Assembly (NCBI GenBank): GCA_017302775.1
Contig: JAFLDC010000046.1
Location: 1 to 11,453, forward strand
Source of the DNA: Sphingomonadales bacterium
GTDB lineage: Bacteria; Pseudomonadota; Alphaproteobacteria; Sphingomonadales; Sphingomonadaceae
Reading direction: 5' to 3'
Length of the DNA: 11,453 bases
A program made the position numbers and the translations under genes. This document shows positions 1-6,301 of this stretch, piece by piece (the stretch's first letter is position 1; the number at the start of each line of letters is the position of its first letter). Under the pieces are notes generated by a model. That model did no database searches. It had not been told where the DNA came from and saw nothing but the letters and a program-made list of their open reading frames with translations.

Positions 1-89
1 CCGACAATATCGTCGACGTTGCCATAACGACCACGCCACAGTTCAGCGCCGGTAGCAGGTTCAAAGGAAACGAGTTCAGCCTTGCTCAA
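1..89 (-). CDS. Aldehyde dehydrogenase family protein, N-terminal fragment (runs off the left edge)
   Basis: Only the first 29 codons are in the window. The reverse strand reads MSKAELVSFEPATGAELWRG followed by RYGNVDDIV. The 'xPATGxxLWRG' pattern is typical of the extreme N-terminus of NAD(P)-dependent aldehyde dehydrogenases, including the succinylglutamate-semialdehyde dehydrogenase (AstD)-like branch. These enzymes oxidise aldehydes to acids through a catalytic Cys that lies outside this window. The start must be the TTG at 89-87, or something further in, because an in-frame TAG lies two codons upstream (95-93). A GGGCGGGA stretch just before it may serve as ribosome binding site. It is divergent from the hydrolase at 282. 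The family call rests on a very short segment, so the subfamily and substrate cannot be stated. Confidence 0.55.
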   Translation of the reverse strand, partial: MSKAELVSFEPATGAELWRGRYGNVDDIV

Positions 90-169
90 TGTCTATCCCG
101 CCCCATGCATGGTGGTTGCGACCCACGAGTGGGCGGACGCTTAGCCGGTTGGGCGATATATGGAAACCC

Positions 170-199
170 TTGCAATTCATTGTATCGAGGATGGGTAAT
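170..199 (+). promoter_or_regulatory. Candidate sigma70-type promoter for the hydrolase gene
   Basis: TTGCAA (170-175) and GGTAAT (194-199) are separated by 18 bases. Each matches 4 of 6 consensus positions and sits in one of the more AT-rich patches of the spacer, upstream of the hydrolase. This is a weak pattern match only. Confidence 0.25.
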
Positions 200-241
200 T
201 TTCTCGAGCCGGGATGAATCGGCCTAGCGGGCGCTTGCACC

Positions 242-266
242 TTGCGCAGCGCCGCGCTGCGGGCAA
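242..266 (+). promoter_or_regulatory. Hairpin just upstream of the hydrolase start
   Basis: GCAGCG (246-251) pairs with CGCTGC (255-260) around a CCG loop. TTGC (242-245) can also pair with GCAA (263-266) across a GG bulge, giving about ten base pairs. It ends 15 bases before the ATG at 282, so it would sit in the mRNA leader and could affect ribosome access. No T-run follows, so it is not a normal intrinsic terminator. Confidence 0.4.
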
Positions 267-281
267 TAGTGGCGCTTGACC

Positions 282-1208
282 ATGACTATGCCATCCACCA
301 CCGCTGCCGCCGAATCTCCCGCGCTCACCGCGGGCGGCTATGCCGATCGCTACTGGACCAGCCGCGACGGGTTGAAGCTACACTTTCGTGACTATCCGGG
401 CAGGGAAGATCGCCCGCCGGTTATCTGTTTGCCGGGGTTGACCCGAAATGCTCGCGATTTTGGCCATCTGGCGGAAAGGCTGGCGGGGGATTGGCGCGTG
501 ATCTGCCCGGATCTGCGCGGGCGGGGGGACAGCGCCTATGCCAAGGATTCGGCCACATACAATCCAGTGCAGTATGCCGATGACCTTGTCATGCTTCTGG
601 AACAGGAGGCGGTGGACCGCTTTGTGTCGATCGGTACGTCGCTGGGCGGGCTGATAACGATGATCATCGCAATGACCGGGCCCGATCGGTTGGCCGGCGC
701 GGCGCTCAACGATGTTGGCCCTGAAATCGCGCCCGAAGGGCTTGAGCGGATTCGCGGCTACGTTGGCCAGGGCCGCAGCTTCCCGACGTGGATGCATGCA
801 GCGCGATCGCTGGAAGAAGCGAATGCCGCGGTGTTCCCGGACTATGAGATTGCCGATTGGCTGGCGATGGCCAAGCGTTGCATGGTGGTGGGTGGCAACG
901 GCCGGATCGTGTTCGATTACGACATGAAGATTGCCGAACCGTTCAGCCAGCCTGGCGGTGAGGCTGGGGTCGATCTATGGCCGGCGTTCGAAGCGCTTAA
1001 CGGGCGCCCGGTGCTGCTGCTGCGTGGTGAATTGTCCGATCTGCTCAGCGCCGATACCCACCGCGTCATGGCCAGCAAACTTACCGATTGTGAAGCGGTG
1101 ACGGTGCCGCGCGTTGGCCATGCGCCGATGCTGGACGAACCTGCGGCTACCGCCGCGATCGACCGTTTGCTGGCACGCATCGGGTCAGGGACGCCGGATC
1201 GCTGCTGA
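282..1208 (+). CDS. Alpha/beta hydrolase fold protein
   Basis: A complete serine hydrolase of about 308 residues, probably cytoplasmic (no signal peptide). Numbered from ATG 282: an N-terminal strand pair around 'DGLKLHFRDYPG' (29-40), the oxyanion region 'CLPGLTRNARDFGHLA' (49-64), and the nucleophile elbow GTSLGG (118-123) with Ser120. The probable acid is Asp253 in 'LLLRGELSDLL' (247-257), and His280 lies in 'VPRVGHAPMLDEP'. This is a full catalytic triad in the normal order and length, with a cap region at about 155-225. The substrate cannot be told. Three in-frame starts lie close together (TTG 276, ATG 282, ATG 288) and none has a clear Shine-Dalgarno; ATG 282 is chosen as the first ATG. 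Its stop TGA (1206-1208) overlaps the start of the glycosyltransferase, so the two are probably cotranscribed. The last codon, TGC, may be a mutated stop (see findings). Confidence 0.85.
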   Translation: MTMPSTTAAAESPALTAGGYADRYWTSRDGLKLHFRDYPGREDRPPVICLPGLTRNARDFGHLAERLAGDWRVICPDLRGRGDSAYAKDSATYNPVQYADDLVMLLEQEAVDRFVSIGTSLGGLITMIIAMTGPDRLAGAALNDVGPEIAPEGLERIRGYVGQGRSFPTWMHAARSLEEANAAVFPDYEIADWLAMAKRCMVVGGNGRIVFDYDMKIAEPFSQPGGEAGVDLWPAFEALNGRPVLLLRGELSDLLSADTHRVMASKLTDCEAVTVPRVGHAPMLDEPAATAAIDRLLARIGSGTPDRC

Positions 1209-2269
1209 AGGTTCTTCATCTTCACTCAAGCTTTAATCCCGGCGGCAAGGAATTGCCGGGTGCGCTCGGCGCGGCAGGAGCCGTCGATTCCTCCGTTTCG
1301 GTGGACTATCCCACCGATTTCCCGGCGCTGACCGGTCGACCGTCGGTCGCGCGCTTGCGTGCGATCGCCGCGGCGATGGCCGGGTTCGATCTGGTGCTGA
1401 CCTATAATTGGGGGGCAATCGATGCGGTCATGGCCCGTCGGATTTTTGCGGGCAAGATGGCCCTGCCGCCGCTGGTCCATCATGAGGATGGCTTCAATCA
1501 GGACGAAGCCGCGGGCCTCAAGTGGCAACGCAACCTGTTTCGGCGCCTGGCATTGCCGGGCGCTGCCGCGCTGGTCGTGCCCTCGCGCGTGCTGGAACGG
1601 ATCGCGCTTGAAACCTGGCACCAGCCCGCCAACCGGGTGCGGCGCATTGCCAACGGCATCCCGCTGGCCGAATTTGCCCATCCGCCGCGCGCGGATGCGT
1701 TACCCGGGCTGATCAAGCGCCCCGGCGATCTGTGGCTCGGCACGATGGCCGGGCTGCGCGCGGTCAAGAACCTGCCGCGGCTGGTGCGGGCCTTTGCGGC
1801 GATGCCTCGGCCTTGGCAATTGGTCATCGTTGGCGATGGGCCAGAGCGCGACGCGATCCTGGCCGAAGCCGCACGGCTCGGCCTGTCTGATCGGGTTCAC
1901 TTGCCCGGTCATGCAATCGCTCCGGCGGCGGTGATGGGCCTGTTCGACTTGTTCGCGCTATCCTCTGACAGCGAGCAGTTTCCGATCTCGGTTGTTGAAG
2001 CGATGGCCTGTGGTTTGGCCGTGGTCAGTCCGGGCGTTGGCGATGTTGCGGCGATGGTCGCACCCGATAATGCCGACTGGATCACCGCCTCTGGTGATCA
2101 TCAGGCGCTGGGGTCCGCCTTGGCGGAGGCGGCGGCAGATCCTGTTCGGAGAGAGCGGATCGGTACGGCCAATCTGGCCCGGGCGACGGCGGAATATGGC
2201 GATCAGGCGATGATCGCAGCCTATCGGCAGCTTTACGCCACGGCCATGCAGCGCGATGCATTTCCCTGA
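1205..2269 (+). CDS. Glycosyltransferase (GT-B fold, GT4-like), CTG start
   Basis: About 354 residues from CTG 1205. The N-terminus reads KVLHLHSSFNPGGKE, the first beta strand and glycine loop of a GT-B fold. Later come a conserved 'FDLVLTYNWGAIDAVMARR' segment (~61-79), 'HHEDGFNQDEA' (~92-102), the linker 'GTMAGLRAVKNLPRLVRA' (~179-196), 'VIVGDGPERD' (~207-216) and the donor-sugar motif EQFPISVVE (257-265), the E-x7-E signature of GT4 enzymes. These transfer a sugar from a nucleotide donor, usually to envelope polysaccharide or lipid; the acceptor is unknown. No ATG, GTG or TTG lies in frame between the stop at 1091-1093 and TTG 1253, and TTG 1253 would remove the conserved first strand, so CTG 1205 (or CTG 1202) is the likely start. 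Compared with the family as I remember it, about 20 residues are missing between GGKEL and PGALGA, so activity is uncertain. Confidence 0.8.
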   Translation: MKVLHLHSSFNPGGKELPGALGAAGAVDSSVSVDYPTDFPALTGRPSVARLRAIAAAMAGFDLVLTYNWGAIDAVMARRIFAGKMALPPLVHHEDGFNQDEAAGLKWQRNLFRRLALPGAAALVVPSRVLERIALETWHQPANRVRRIANGIPLAEFAHPPRADALPGLIKRPGDLWLGTMAGLRAVKNLPRLVRAFAAMPRPWQLVIVGDGPERDAILAEAARLGLSDRVHLPGHAIAPAAVMGLFDLFALSSDSEQFPISVVEAMACGLAVVSPGVGDVAAMVAPDNADWITASGDHQALGSALAEAAADPVRRERIGTANLARATAEYGDQAMIAAYRQLYATAMQRDAFP

Positions 2270-2377
2270 CCGGGGTTGTTCAGCGCAGCTTCACCGGGGA
2301 TTCGCGAGGGATTGACGTTGAAAAGGCCGGTCCATCCGCTAAACAGCCGCCGACAGTATCATTGAAGGCATTCGAAC
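2270..2377 (+). promoter_or_regulatory. Intergenic region with candidate promoter for yfgM-bamB
   Basis: This 108-base gap is the largest between plus-strand genes here and suggests a new transcription unit. TTGAAA (2318-2323, 5 of 6 to the -35 consensus) is followed 16 bases later by TAAACA (2340-2345, 3 of 6). TTGACG at 2312-2317 is an alternative -35. A purine-rich GAAGG (2364-2368) lies 9 bases before TTG 2378 and supports that start. No clear terminator for the upstream gene was seen. Confidence 0.3.
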
Positions 2378-3154
2378 TTGGCCCTCCCTCCCTCTACCGA
2401 TTCCAAGACTCCCAAGCCCGGCAGCCGCGATGAAGCGGCGCAGGACGGCTTTTTGCGCGAAGTTGATGAAGCGCTGCGCGAAGAGCAGATGGTCAATGCG
2501 TTCAAGCGCTATGCCAAGCCGGTCGGGCTGGCGATTGGTGCTGTGCTGCTGGCGCTGGGCGGGTATCTCTACTGGGATCACACCAACAAGGTCGCTGCCG
2601 GGCAATGGTCCGAACGGATGGTCATGGCGATGGACCGGCTCGAAGCAGGCCAGATCGAACCGGCCATCAAGGATCTCGAACTGATTTCGCGCGAAGGGAC
2701 CGATGGCAATCGCGCCGCGGCGCTGATGCAATTGGCGGCGATTTCTGCCCAGCAGGGCAAGTATGATGAAGCCGCCAAGAAATTTGCCGCGATCGCGGCC
2801 GATACCAAAATTCCCCAGCCATTCCGGGATCTGGCCACCATTCGCGAGGTGACGCTTCGGTTCGATACCATGAAGCCCGAAGAAGTGGTGACCCGAATGA
2901 AGCCGCTCGCGGTTCCCGCCAATGCCTTTTACGGCAGCGCTGCAGAATTGCTGGGCATGGCATATCTGGAACAGAACCGGCCCGATCTGACCGGGCCATT
3001 GTTCGTTCAGGCCGCCAAGGACAAAAGCGTTCCGCGCAGCATTCGGTCGCGCATGCGGCAAATTGCCAGCGGCCTCGGCTTTGATGCCGGGATCGATAAT
3101 CCCGAACTGGGCGGTGATGGCCCCGCCGCACCCCCATCTGCACCGCAGTCATGA
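2378..3154 (+). CDS. YfgM-like single-pass membrane TPR protein
   Basis: This 258-residue protein has a short charged cytoplasmic N-terminus with the conserved 'FLREVDEALREEQMVNAFKRY' stretch (25-45), one transmembrane helix (about 49-66, 'VGLAIGAVLLALGGYLYW'), and a periplasmic helical TPR-like region (about 75-230). It ends in an Ala/Pro-rich tail. This architecture matches the tetratricopeptide-like YfgM family. In E. coli, YfgM associates with the SecYEG translocon and helps hand proteins to periplasmic chaperones. The start is TTG 2378, backed by GAAGG nine bases upstream; no in-frame ATG lies before the conserved block. The gene sits directly ahead of bamB with ATGA overlap of its stop, the same order as yfgM-bamB in E. 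coli, which strengthens the call. Confidence 0.8.
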   Translation: MALPPSTDSKTPKPGSRDEAAQDGFLREVDEALREEQMVNAFKRYAKPVGLAIGAVLLALGGYLYWDHTNKVAAGQWSERMVMAMDRLEAGQIEPAIKDLELISREGTDGNRAAALMQLAAISAQQGKYDEAAKKFAAIAADTKIPQPFRDLATIREVTLRFDTMKPEEVVTRMKPLAVPANAFYGSAAELLGMAYLEQNRPDLTGPLFVQAAKDKSVPRSIRSRMRQIASGLGFDAGIDNPELGGDGPAAPPSAPQS

Positions 3155-3166
3155 GCACCGGCCCAA

Positions 3167-3174
3167 TTAAGGAA
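3167..3174 (+). promoter_or_regulatory. Ribosome binding site deciding the bamB start
   Basis: TTAAGGAA lies 6 bases before ATG 3181. No comparable site precedes ATG 3151, which overlaps the yfgM stop. Starting at 3181 also places the charged residues and hydrophobic stretch of the lipoprotein signal correctly. Confidence 0.7.
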
Positions 3175-3180
3175 CAGCCG

Positions 3181-4524
3181 ATGAACCCTAATTCACCTAT
3201 CCGCCGAATTTCCGCTCCGCTGGCACTCGTCATGGCTTTGGGCCTTGCCGGGTGCGGCGCATTTGGCGGCAAGGACAAGCCTTCCACCCCGACAGTGGGC
3301 AATCGCGTGCCGATCCTCAGCAAGGTTGATACCAGTGCCAAGGTCGATCCGGCGATTGCTTCGGTGGCGGTGATCGTCCCGCCCGCTGAAGTGAATGCCG
3401 AATGGCCACAGGCTGGCAACACGCCAAGCAAGAGCTACGGCAACCTTGCCCTCGGGGCGAGTCCGGTTGCGGTATGGAGCGCGCGGATTGCCGGATCGAC
3501 CAAGAAGCAGCGGCTGGCCGCATCGCCTGTGATCGGCGGCGGATCGTTGTTTGCCATGGATACGGAAGGGACCGTCCATGCCTTTGATGCGGCAACCGGC
3601 GCGCCGCGCTGGCGGCAGGGGTTCCAGATCAAGGGTGATGGAGCGAATTCGGTTTACGGCGGCGGCGCAAGCTATGCCGACGGGCGCGTTTACGTAACGA
3701 CCGGGTTGGGCGAAGTGGCCGCGCTCGATGCAGCTGATGGCAAGGTATTGTGGAAGGTGAAGCCCGGCGGCCCGTTGCGCGGCTCGCCGACGATCGCGTT
3801 CAATTCGGTGTTCGTGATGACCCAGGCGAACCAGCTGATTTCGCTGAATGCCGCAGATGGCGTGCAGCAGTGGAACCGCGCTGCTTCGGTCGGTCAGACC
3901 GGCGTATTTGGCGTTGCTGCCCCCGCAGCCGGGCAGGGCACTGTGATTTCCGGATTTTCTACCGGCGAACTGATTGCATACCGCTATGAGAATGGCCGCG
4001 AGCTGTGGTCGGATGCACTGGCGCGGACCTCGCTTTCGACCACGGTCGGGATGCTGACCGATATCGACGCAGATCCGATCATCGATCGCGGCCGGGTCTA
4101 CGCACTGGGACAGGGCGGACGCATGGCTGCCTATGAAATGGTCACCGGGCAGCGCATCTGGGAGCTTAATCTGGCGGGTATTTCGACGCCGGCGGTAGCA
4201 GGGGACTGGATTTTCACCCTGACAGACGACGCACGCCTGCTGTGTATCGCCCGGTCAACCGGCAAGGTTCGCTGGGTTTCCCAGCTGCCCAAGTTCCGCA
4301 ACGAAAAGAAGAAGAAGAGTCCGATTTTCTGGTCCGGACCGGTGCTGGCGGGGGACCGCCTGTGGTTCGTCAATTCGCAAGGCCAGGTGTTTTCGGCTGC
4401 GGTGGGGGACGGCCAGCCGAGCCTGGTGGCACAAGTCAAATCGCCGATTACACTGGCCCCGGTGGTGGCGAACAACACGCTGTACCTGCTGGATGACAGC
4501 GGCCGGATCACCGCTCTGCGATAG
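3181..4524 (+). CDS. bamB: Outer membrane protein assembly lipoprotein BamB
   Basis: 447 residues from ATG 3181. A lipoprotein signal peptide (MNPNSPIRR, a hydrophobic stretch, then LAG|C) gives lipidation at Cys25 and likely outer-membrane anchoring. The rest is a PQQ-like beta-propeller. Repeats with the 'A-x-D-x-x-x-G-x-x-x-W' theme are seen at about 132-144 (VHAFDAATGAPRW), 179-191 (VAALDAADGKVLW), 219-231, 264-276, 315-327 and 353-365, and the last strand closes at the C-terminus (ITALR). BamB is a scaffold of the BAM complex that folds beta-barrel proteins into the outer membrane, binding BamA. A lysine-rich loop (NEKKKKSP, about 374-381) is a local oddity of unknown meaning. It lies directly after the YfgM-like gene. 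In E. coli the next gene is der, but here an ICMT-like gene follows. A PQQ-dependent dehydrogenase is unlikely given the size and lipobox. Confidence 0.88.
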   Translation: MNPNSPIRRISAPLALVMALGLAGCGAFGGKDKPSTPTVGNRVPILSKVDTSAKVDPAIASVAVIVPPAEVNAEWPQAGNTPSKSYGNLALGASPVAVWSARIAGSTKKQRLAASPVIGGGSLFAMDTEGTVHAFDAATGAPRWRQGFQIKGDGANSVYGGGASYADGRVYVTTGLGEVAALDAADGKVLWKVKPGGPLRGSPTIAFNSVFVMTQANQLISLNAADGVQQWNRAASVGQTGVFGVAAPAAGQGTVISGFSTGELIAYRYENGRELWSDALARTSLSTTVGMLTDIDADPIIDRGRVYALGQGGRMAAYEMVTGQRIWELNLAGISTPAVAGDWIFTLTDDARLLCIARSTGKVRWVSQLPKFRNEKKKKSPIFWSGPVLAGDRLWFVNSQGQVFSAAVGDGQPSLVAQVKSPITLAPVVANNTLYLLDDSGRITALR

Positions 4525-4525
4525 T

Positions 4526-4552
4526 GGCAGGCGCGCTGGCGCGTTACCTGCC
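4526..4552 (+). terminator. Stem-loop right after the bamB stop
   Basis: GGCAGG (4526-4531) pairs with CCTGCC (4547-4552), and CGCG (4532-4535) with CGCG (4540-4543), around a CTGG loop with a TTA bulge on the 3' side. Ten pairs begin two bases after the TAG. No T-run follows, so it could be an attenuating or mRNA-stabilising element rather than a true intrinsic terminator. Confidence 0.35.
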
Positions 4553-4583
4553 GCTTAACCATTTGCGGGTATGCGGATCGGCG

Positions 4584-5951
4584 ATGACATCGCCTGCCTC
4601 CAACCCAGCAGCCAACCGGCCTGCCAGCGACATATCCGCTATTGTCGGCTGGCTCGGGCTGGGCGGGCTGGTGCTATGGGTGATGGTCTGCCACTTCTGG
4701 CCTGAAATCGTGGTTGCCTTAAGCTTGCCGAGCCGGGCTGAACGGCTGACCGGCCCCAATGCAGCGCTGATGGGGCTGGTGTTTACCGCGCTGCCGATGG
4801 TGCTGTGGTCGGTTCTGGTCGACAAGGTGCATCGCCGCCCATCGACCGGCATCGCCTGGGACAAGCCCCGACCAGTTTCCGCGATCGTCGATATTTCGAT
4901 CACCAAGCTGGCTGGCCTGTGGGCGACCTGGGCCCTGATTGCCGGGTTCTACTGGTTGGGCCGATGGTACTGGGTCGGCGATTACCTCGTGGCGATGAAG
5001 GTTTTGCAGATGGCGGCCATGCCGCTGTTCCTGTTGTCGATTCCCTATGTGGTATGGCTCGATCGGGTGCTGATCGAACCGCGTGATGGCGCCTGGCATT
5101 TCGGCGCGATGCTGATCGGGCGTGAAGCATACGATCCCGCACAAATCTGGATTTACCTGCGTGCCTGGGCCGTGAAGGGCTTTTTCACCGCCTTCATGCT
5201 GATGATCGTGCCCGGCGGGTTTGAAAACCTGGTGGCGCCGGACTGGGGCAGATTTTTCATCACCCCGGTGGGTTTCGCCAGTTTGATGATCACGCTGATG
5301 TTCGTGATTGACGAGCAGATTGGCACGGTCGGCTATGTGCTGACGGTGAAACCGCTGGATGCTCAGATCCGATCGGCCAACCCTTACCTTGCCGGTTGGG
5401 TGGCCGCGTTGCTGTGCTACCCCCCGTTTCAGATGATGGGCGGGGCCAATCCGCCGCTGTTCTACCTGTATGATGTGCCCGGAGATGATAACTGGTTCCA
5501 TGTGCTGGGAAGCTATCCGGCGATGCTGTGGGTCTGGGCCGGGTTGTTGGTGACGCTGACCGCGATCTATGCATGGGCGACACTGGCCTTTGGCATCCGC
5601 TTTTCCAACCTGACTTACCGCGGCGTGCTGACCAACGGGCCCTACGCTTTCACGCGGCATCCAGCCTATCTGTCAAAGAACCTGTTCTGGTGGTGTGCCT
5701 CGCTACCCTTCTTGGTCGGCAGCGGCTCGGTGGGGGAAGGGCTGCGCAACGCCTTCTTCCTGGGCTGCGTCAACGCAATCTACTTCTGGCGGGCCAAGAC
5801 GGAAGAGCGGCACCTGTTGGGCGAGGACCCCAAATACCGCGCCTATTATGACTGGATGGAGCGCAATGCGCTGATTACCCGGACATTCCACCGCCTGGGT
5901 AGTGCGTTGCGTAACCGCCGCCCGATGTTGAACGTACATCCGGCTGAGTAA
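4584..5951 (+). CDS. ICMT/PEMT-family multi-pass membrane methyltransferase
   Basis: 455 residues from ATG 4584, with many hydrophobic segments (for example about 19-40, 62-79, 110-128, 138-158, 198-211, 228-243, 270-284, 312-337 and 366-378), so an inner-membrane protein. The C-terminal part holds the signature of isoprenylcysteine carboxyl methyltransferase/phospholipid methyltransferase-like enzymes: 'GVLTNGPYAFTRHPAYLSKN' (347-366) with the RHP motif, then EERHL (407-411) and a tail DPKYRAYYDWMERN (415-428). These motifs form the SAM and substrate pocket in that fold. The long N-terminal membrane half is much larger than in classical ICMT (under 300 residues), and I recall the arrangement from sphingomonads. 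The substrate is unknown; prenylated proteins are not expected in bacteria. GTG 4524 overlapping the bamB stop is an alternative start, but the added residues look non-membranous and unconserved. It is close enough to bamB to be cotranscribed. Confidence 0.75.
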   Translation: MTSPASNPAANRPASDISAIVGWLGLGGLVLWVMVCHFWPEIVVALSLPSRAERLTGPNAALMGLVFTALPMVLWSVLVDKVHRRPSTGIAWDKPRPVSAIVDISITKLAGLWATWALIAGFYWLGRWYWVGDYLVAMKVLQMAAMPLFLLSIPYVVWLDRVLIEPRDGAWHFGAMLIGREAYDPAQIWIYLRAWAVKGFFTAFMLMIVPGGFENLVAPDWGRFFITPVGFASLMITLMFVIDEQIGTVGYVLTVKPLDAQIRSANPYLAGWVAALLCYPPFQMMGGANPPLFYLYDVPGDDNWFHVLGSYPAMLWVWAGLLVTLTAIYAWATLAFGIRFSNLTYRGVLTNGPYAFTRHPAYLSKNLFWWCASLPFLVGSGSVGEGLRNAFFLGCVNAIYFWRAKTEERHLLGEDPKYRAYYDWMERNALITRTFHRLGSALRNRRPMLNVHPAE

Positions 5952-5957
5952 GTCCTG

Positions 5958-5976
5958 CGCACAGCGTGCGGATTTT
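5958..5976 (+). terminator. Possible weak terminator after the ICMT-like gene
   Basis: CGCAC (5958-5962) and GTGCG (5966-5970) form a 5-bp stem with an AGC loop, followed by GATTTT. The stem is short and the T-run is only four. It lies where a terminator is expected, between convergent genes. A second palindrome, CCGGGCCCGG, is at 5983-5992. Confidence 0.3.
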
Positions 5977-5998
5977 CCGGGGCCGGGCCCGGGCAATG

Positions 5999-6301
5999 TT
6001 ACAATGCGGTGCCGGCGTCAGCTTCGAACACGGTTATTGCGCGCCCGGTAAGCCCCAGCGCCGCTCGCTCCGTGCCCCATACCGCCATGTGCTGTGTCTT
6101 GAGGTGCGCGCTCAACTGTTCGCGGGATGCCCAGACTTCGCTGACCCGGATCAGCCCCGGGTCGAGCATGTCTTCGGCGTAGTTGTATTCAATGCAGCCA
6201 TCTTCGGCGCGCGTTGCCTCCAGCACCTTGCGCATCAAGGGACGCGCCTGTTCCATGTGCTCGGCAGGCAGGCGGAACTGGCCGACAACAACGACGGCCA
6301 T
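5999..6301 (-). CDS. Antibiotic biosynthesis monooxygenase (ABM) domain protein, quinol monooxygenase-like
   Basis: This 100-residue single-domain protein follows the ABM/dimeric ferredoxin-like pattern: strand 'AVVVVGQFRL' at the N-terminus, helix around 13-30, 'EDGCIEYNYAEDMLDPGLI' (33-51), 'RVSEVWASREQLSAHLKTQH' (52-71) and the last strand 'ITVFEAD'. Members such as E. coli YgiN act on quinols without cofactor; others are heme-degrading or have unknown roles. The start is ATG 6301-6299, preceded by AGGAG eight bases upstream and fused to the gshA stop as TGATG. That implies translational coupling with glutamate-cysteine ligase. Longer in-frame starts (up to 6343) lie inside gshA and lack conservation. 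The family call is good; the substrate is unknown. Confidence 0.78.
   Translation of the reverse strand: MAVVVVGQFRLPAEHMEQARPLMRKVLEATRAEDGCIEYNYAEDMLDPGLIRVSEVWASREQLSAHLKTQHMAVWGTERAALGLTGRAITVFEADAGTAL

Larger units (their letters stand above)
90..281. other. Divergent intergenic spacer
   Basis: This non-coding spacer lies between the aldehyde-dehydrogenase-like gene (leftward) and the alpha/beta hydrolase (rightward), so it should hold promoters for both. I see one weak promoter candidate toward the hydrolase and one strong hairpin (both listed separately). I find no tRNA, riboswitch or small-ORF signature that I can support. Confidence 0.6.

Noticed and set aside
1253..1255. TTG 1253 as the glycosyltransferase start
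   Set aside because: It would remove the conserved KVLHLHSSFNPGGKE strand and glycine loop encoded in the same frame immediately upstream, and it lacks a clear ribosome binding site.
2339..3061. 240-residue minus-strand open frame opposite the YfgM-like gene
   Set aside because: The plus strand carries a clear transmembrane TPR protein with a ribosome binding site and overlap with bamB. The reverse frame has shadow-like composition.
3151..3180. ATG 3151 as the bamB start
   Set aside because: It has no good Shine-Dalgarno of its own and would put ten extra polar residues before a well-formed lipoprotein signal. ATG 3181 has TTAAGGAA at proper spacing.
4719..5660. 313-residue minus-strand open frame
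   Set aside because: Antisense shadow of the ICMT-like gene. Its His/Gln/Arg-rich composition is typical of GC-rich reverse frames, and it has no domain or ribosome binding site.
5983..5992. CCGGGCCCGG palindrome as a regulatory site
   Set aside because: Ten-base GC palindromes are common by chance in such GC-rich DNA, and it sits between convergent genes where no promoter is expected.
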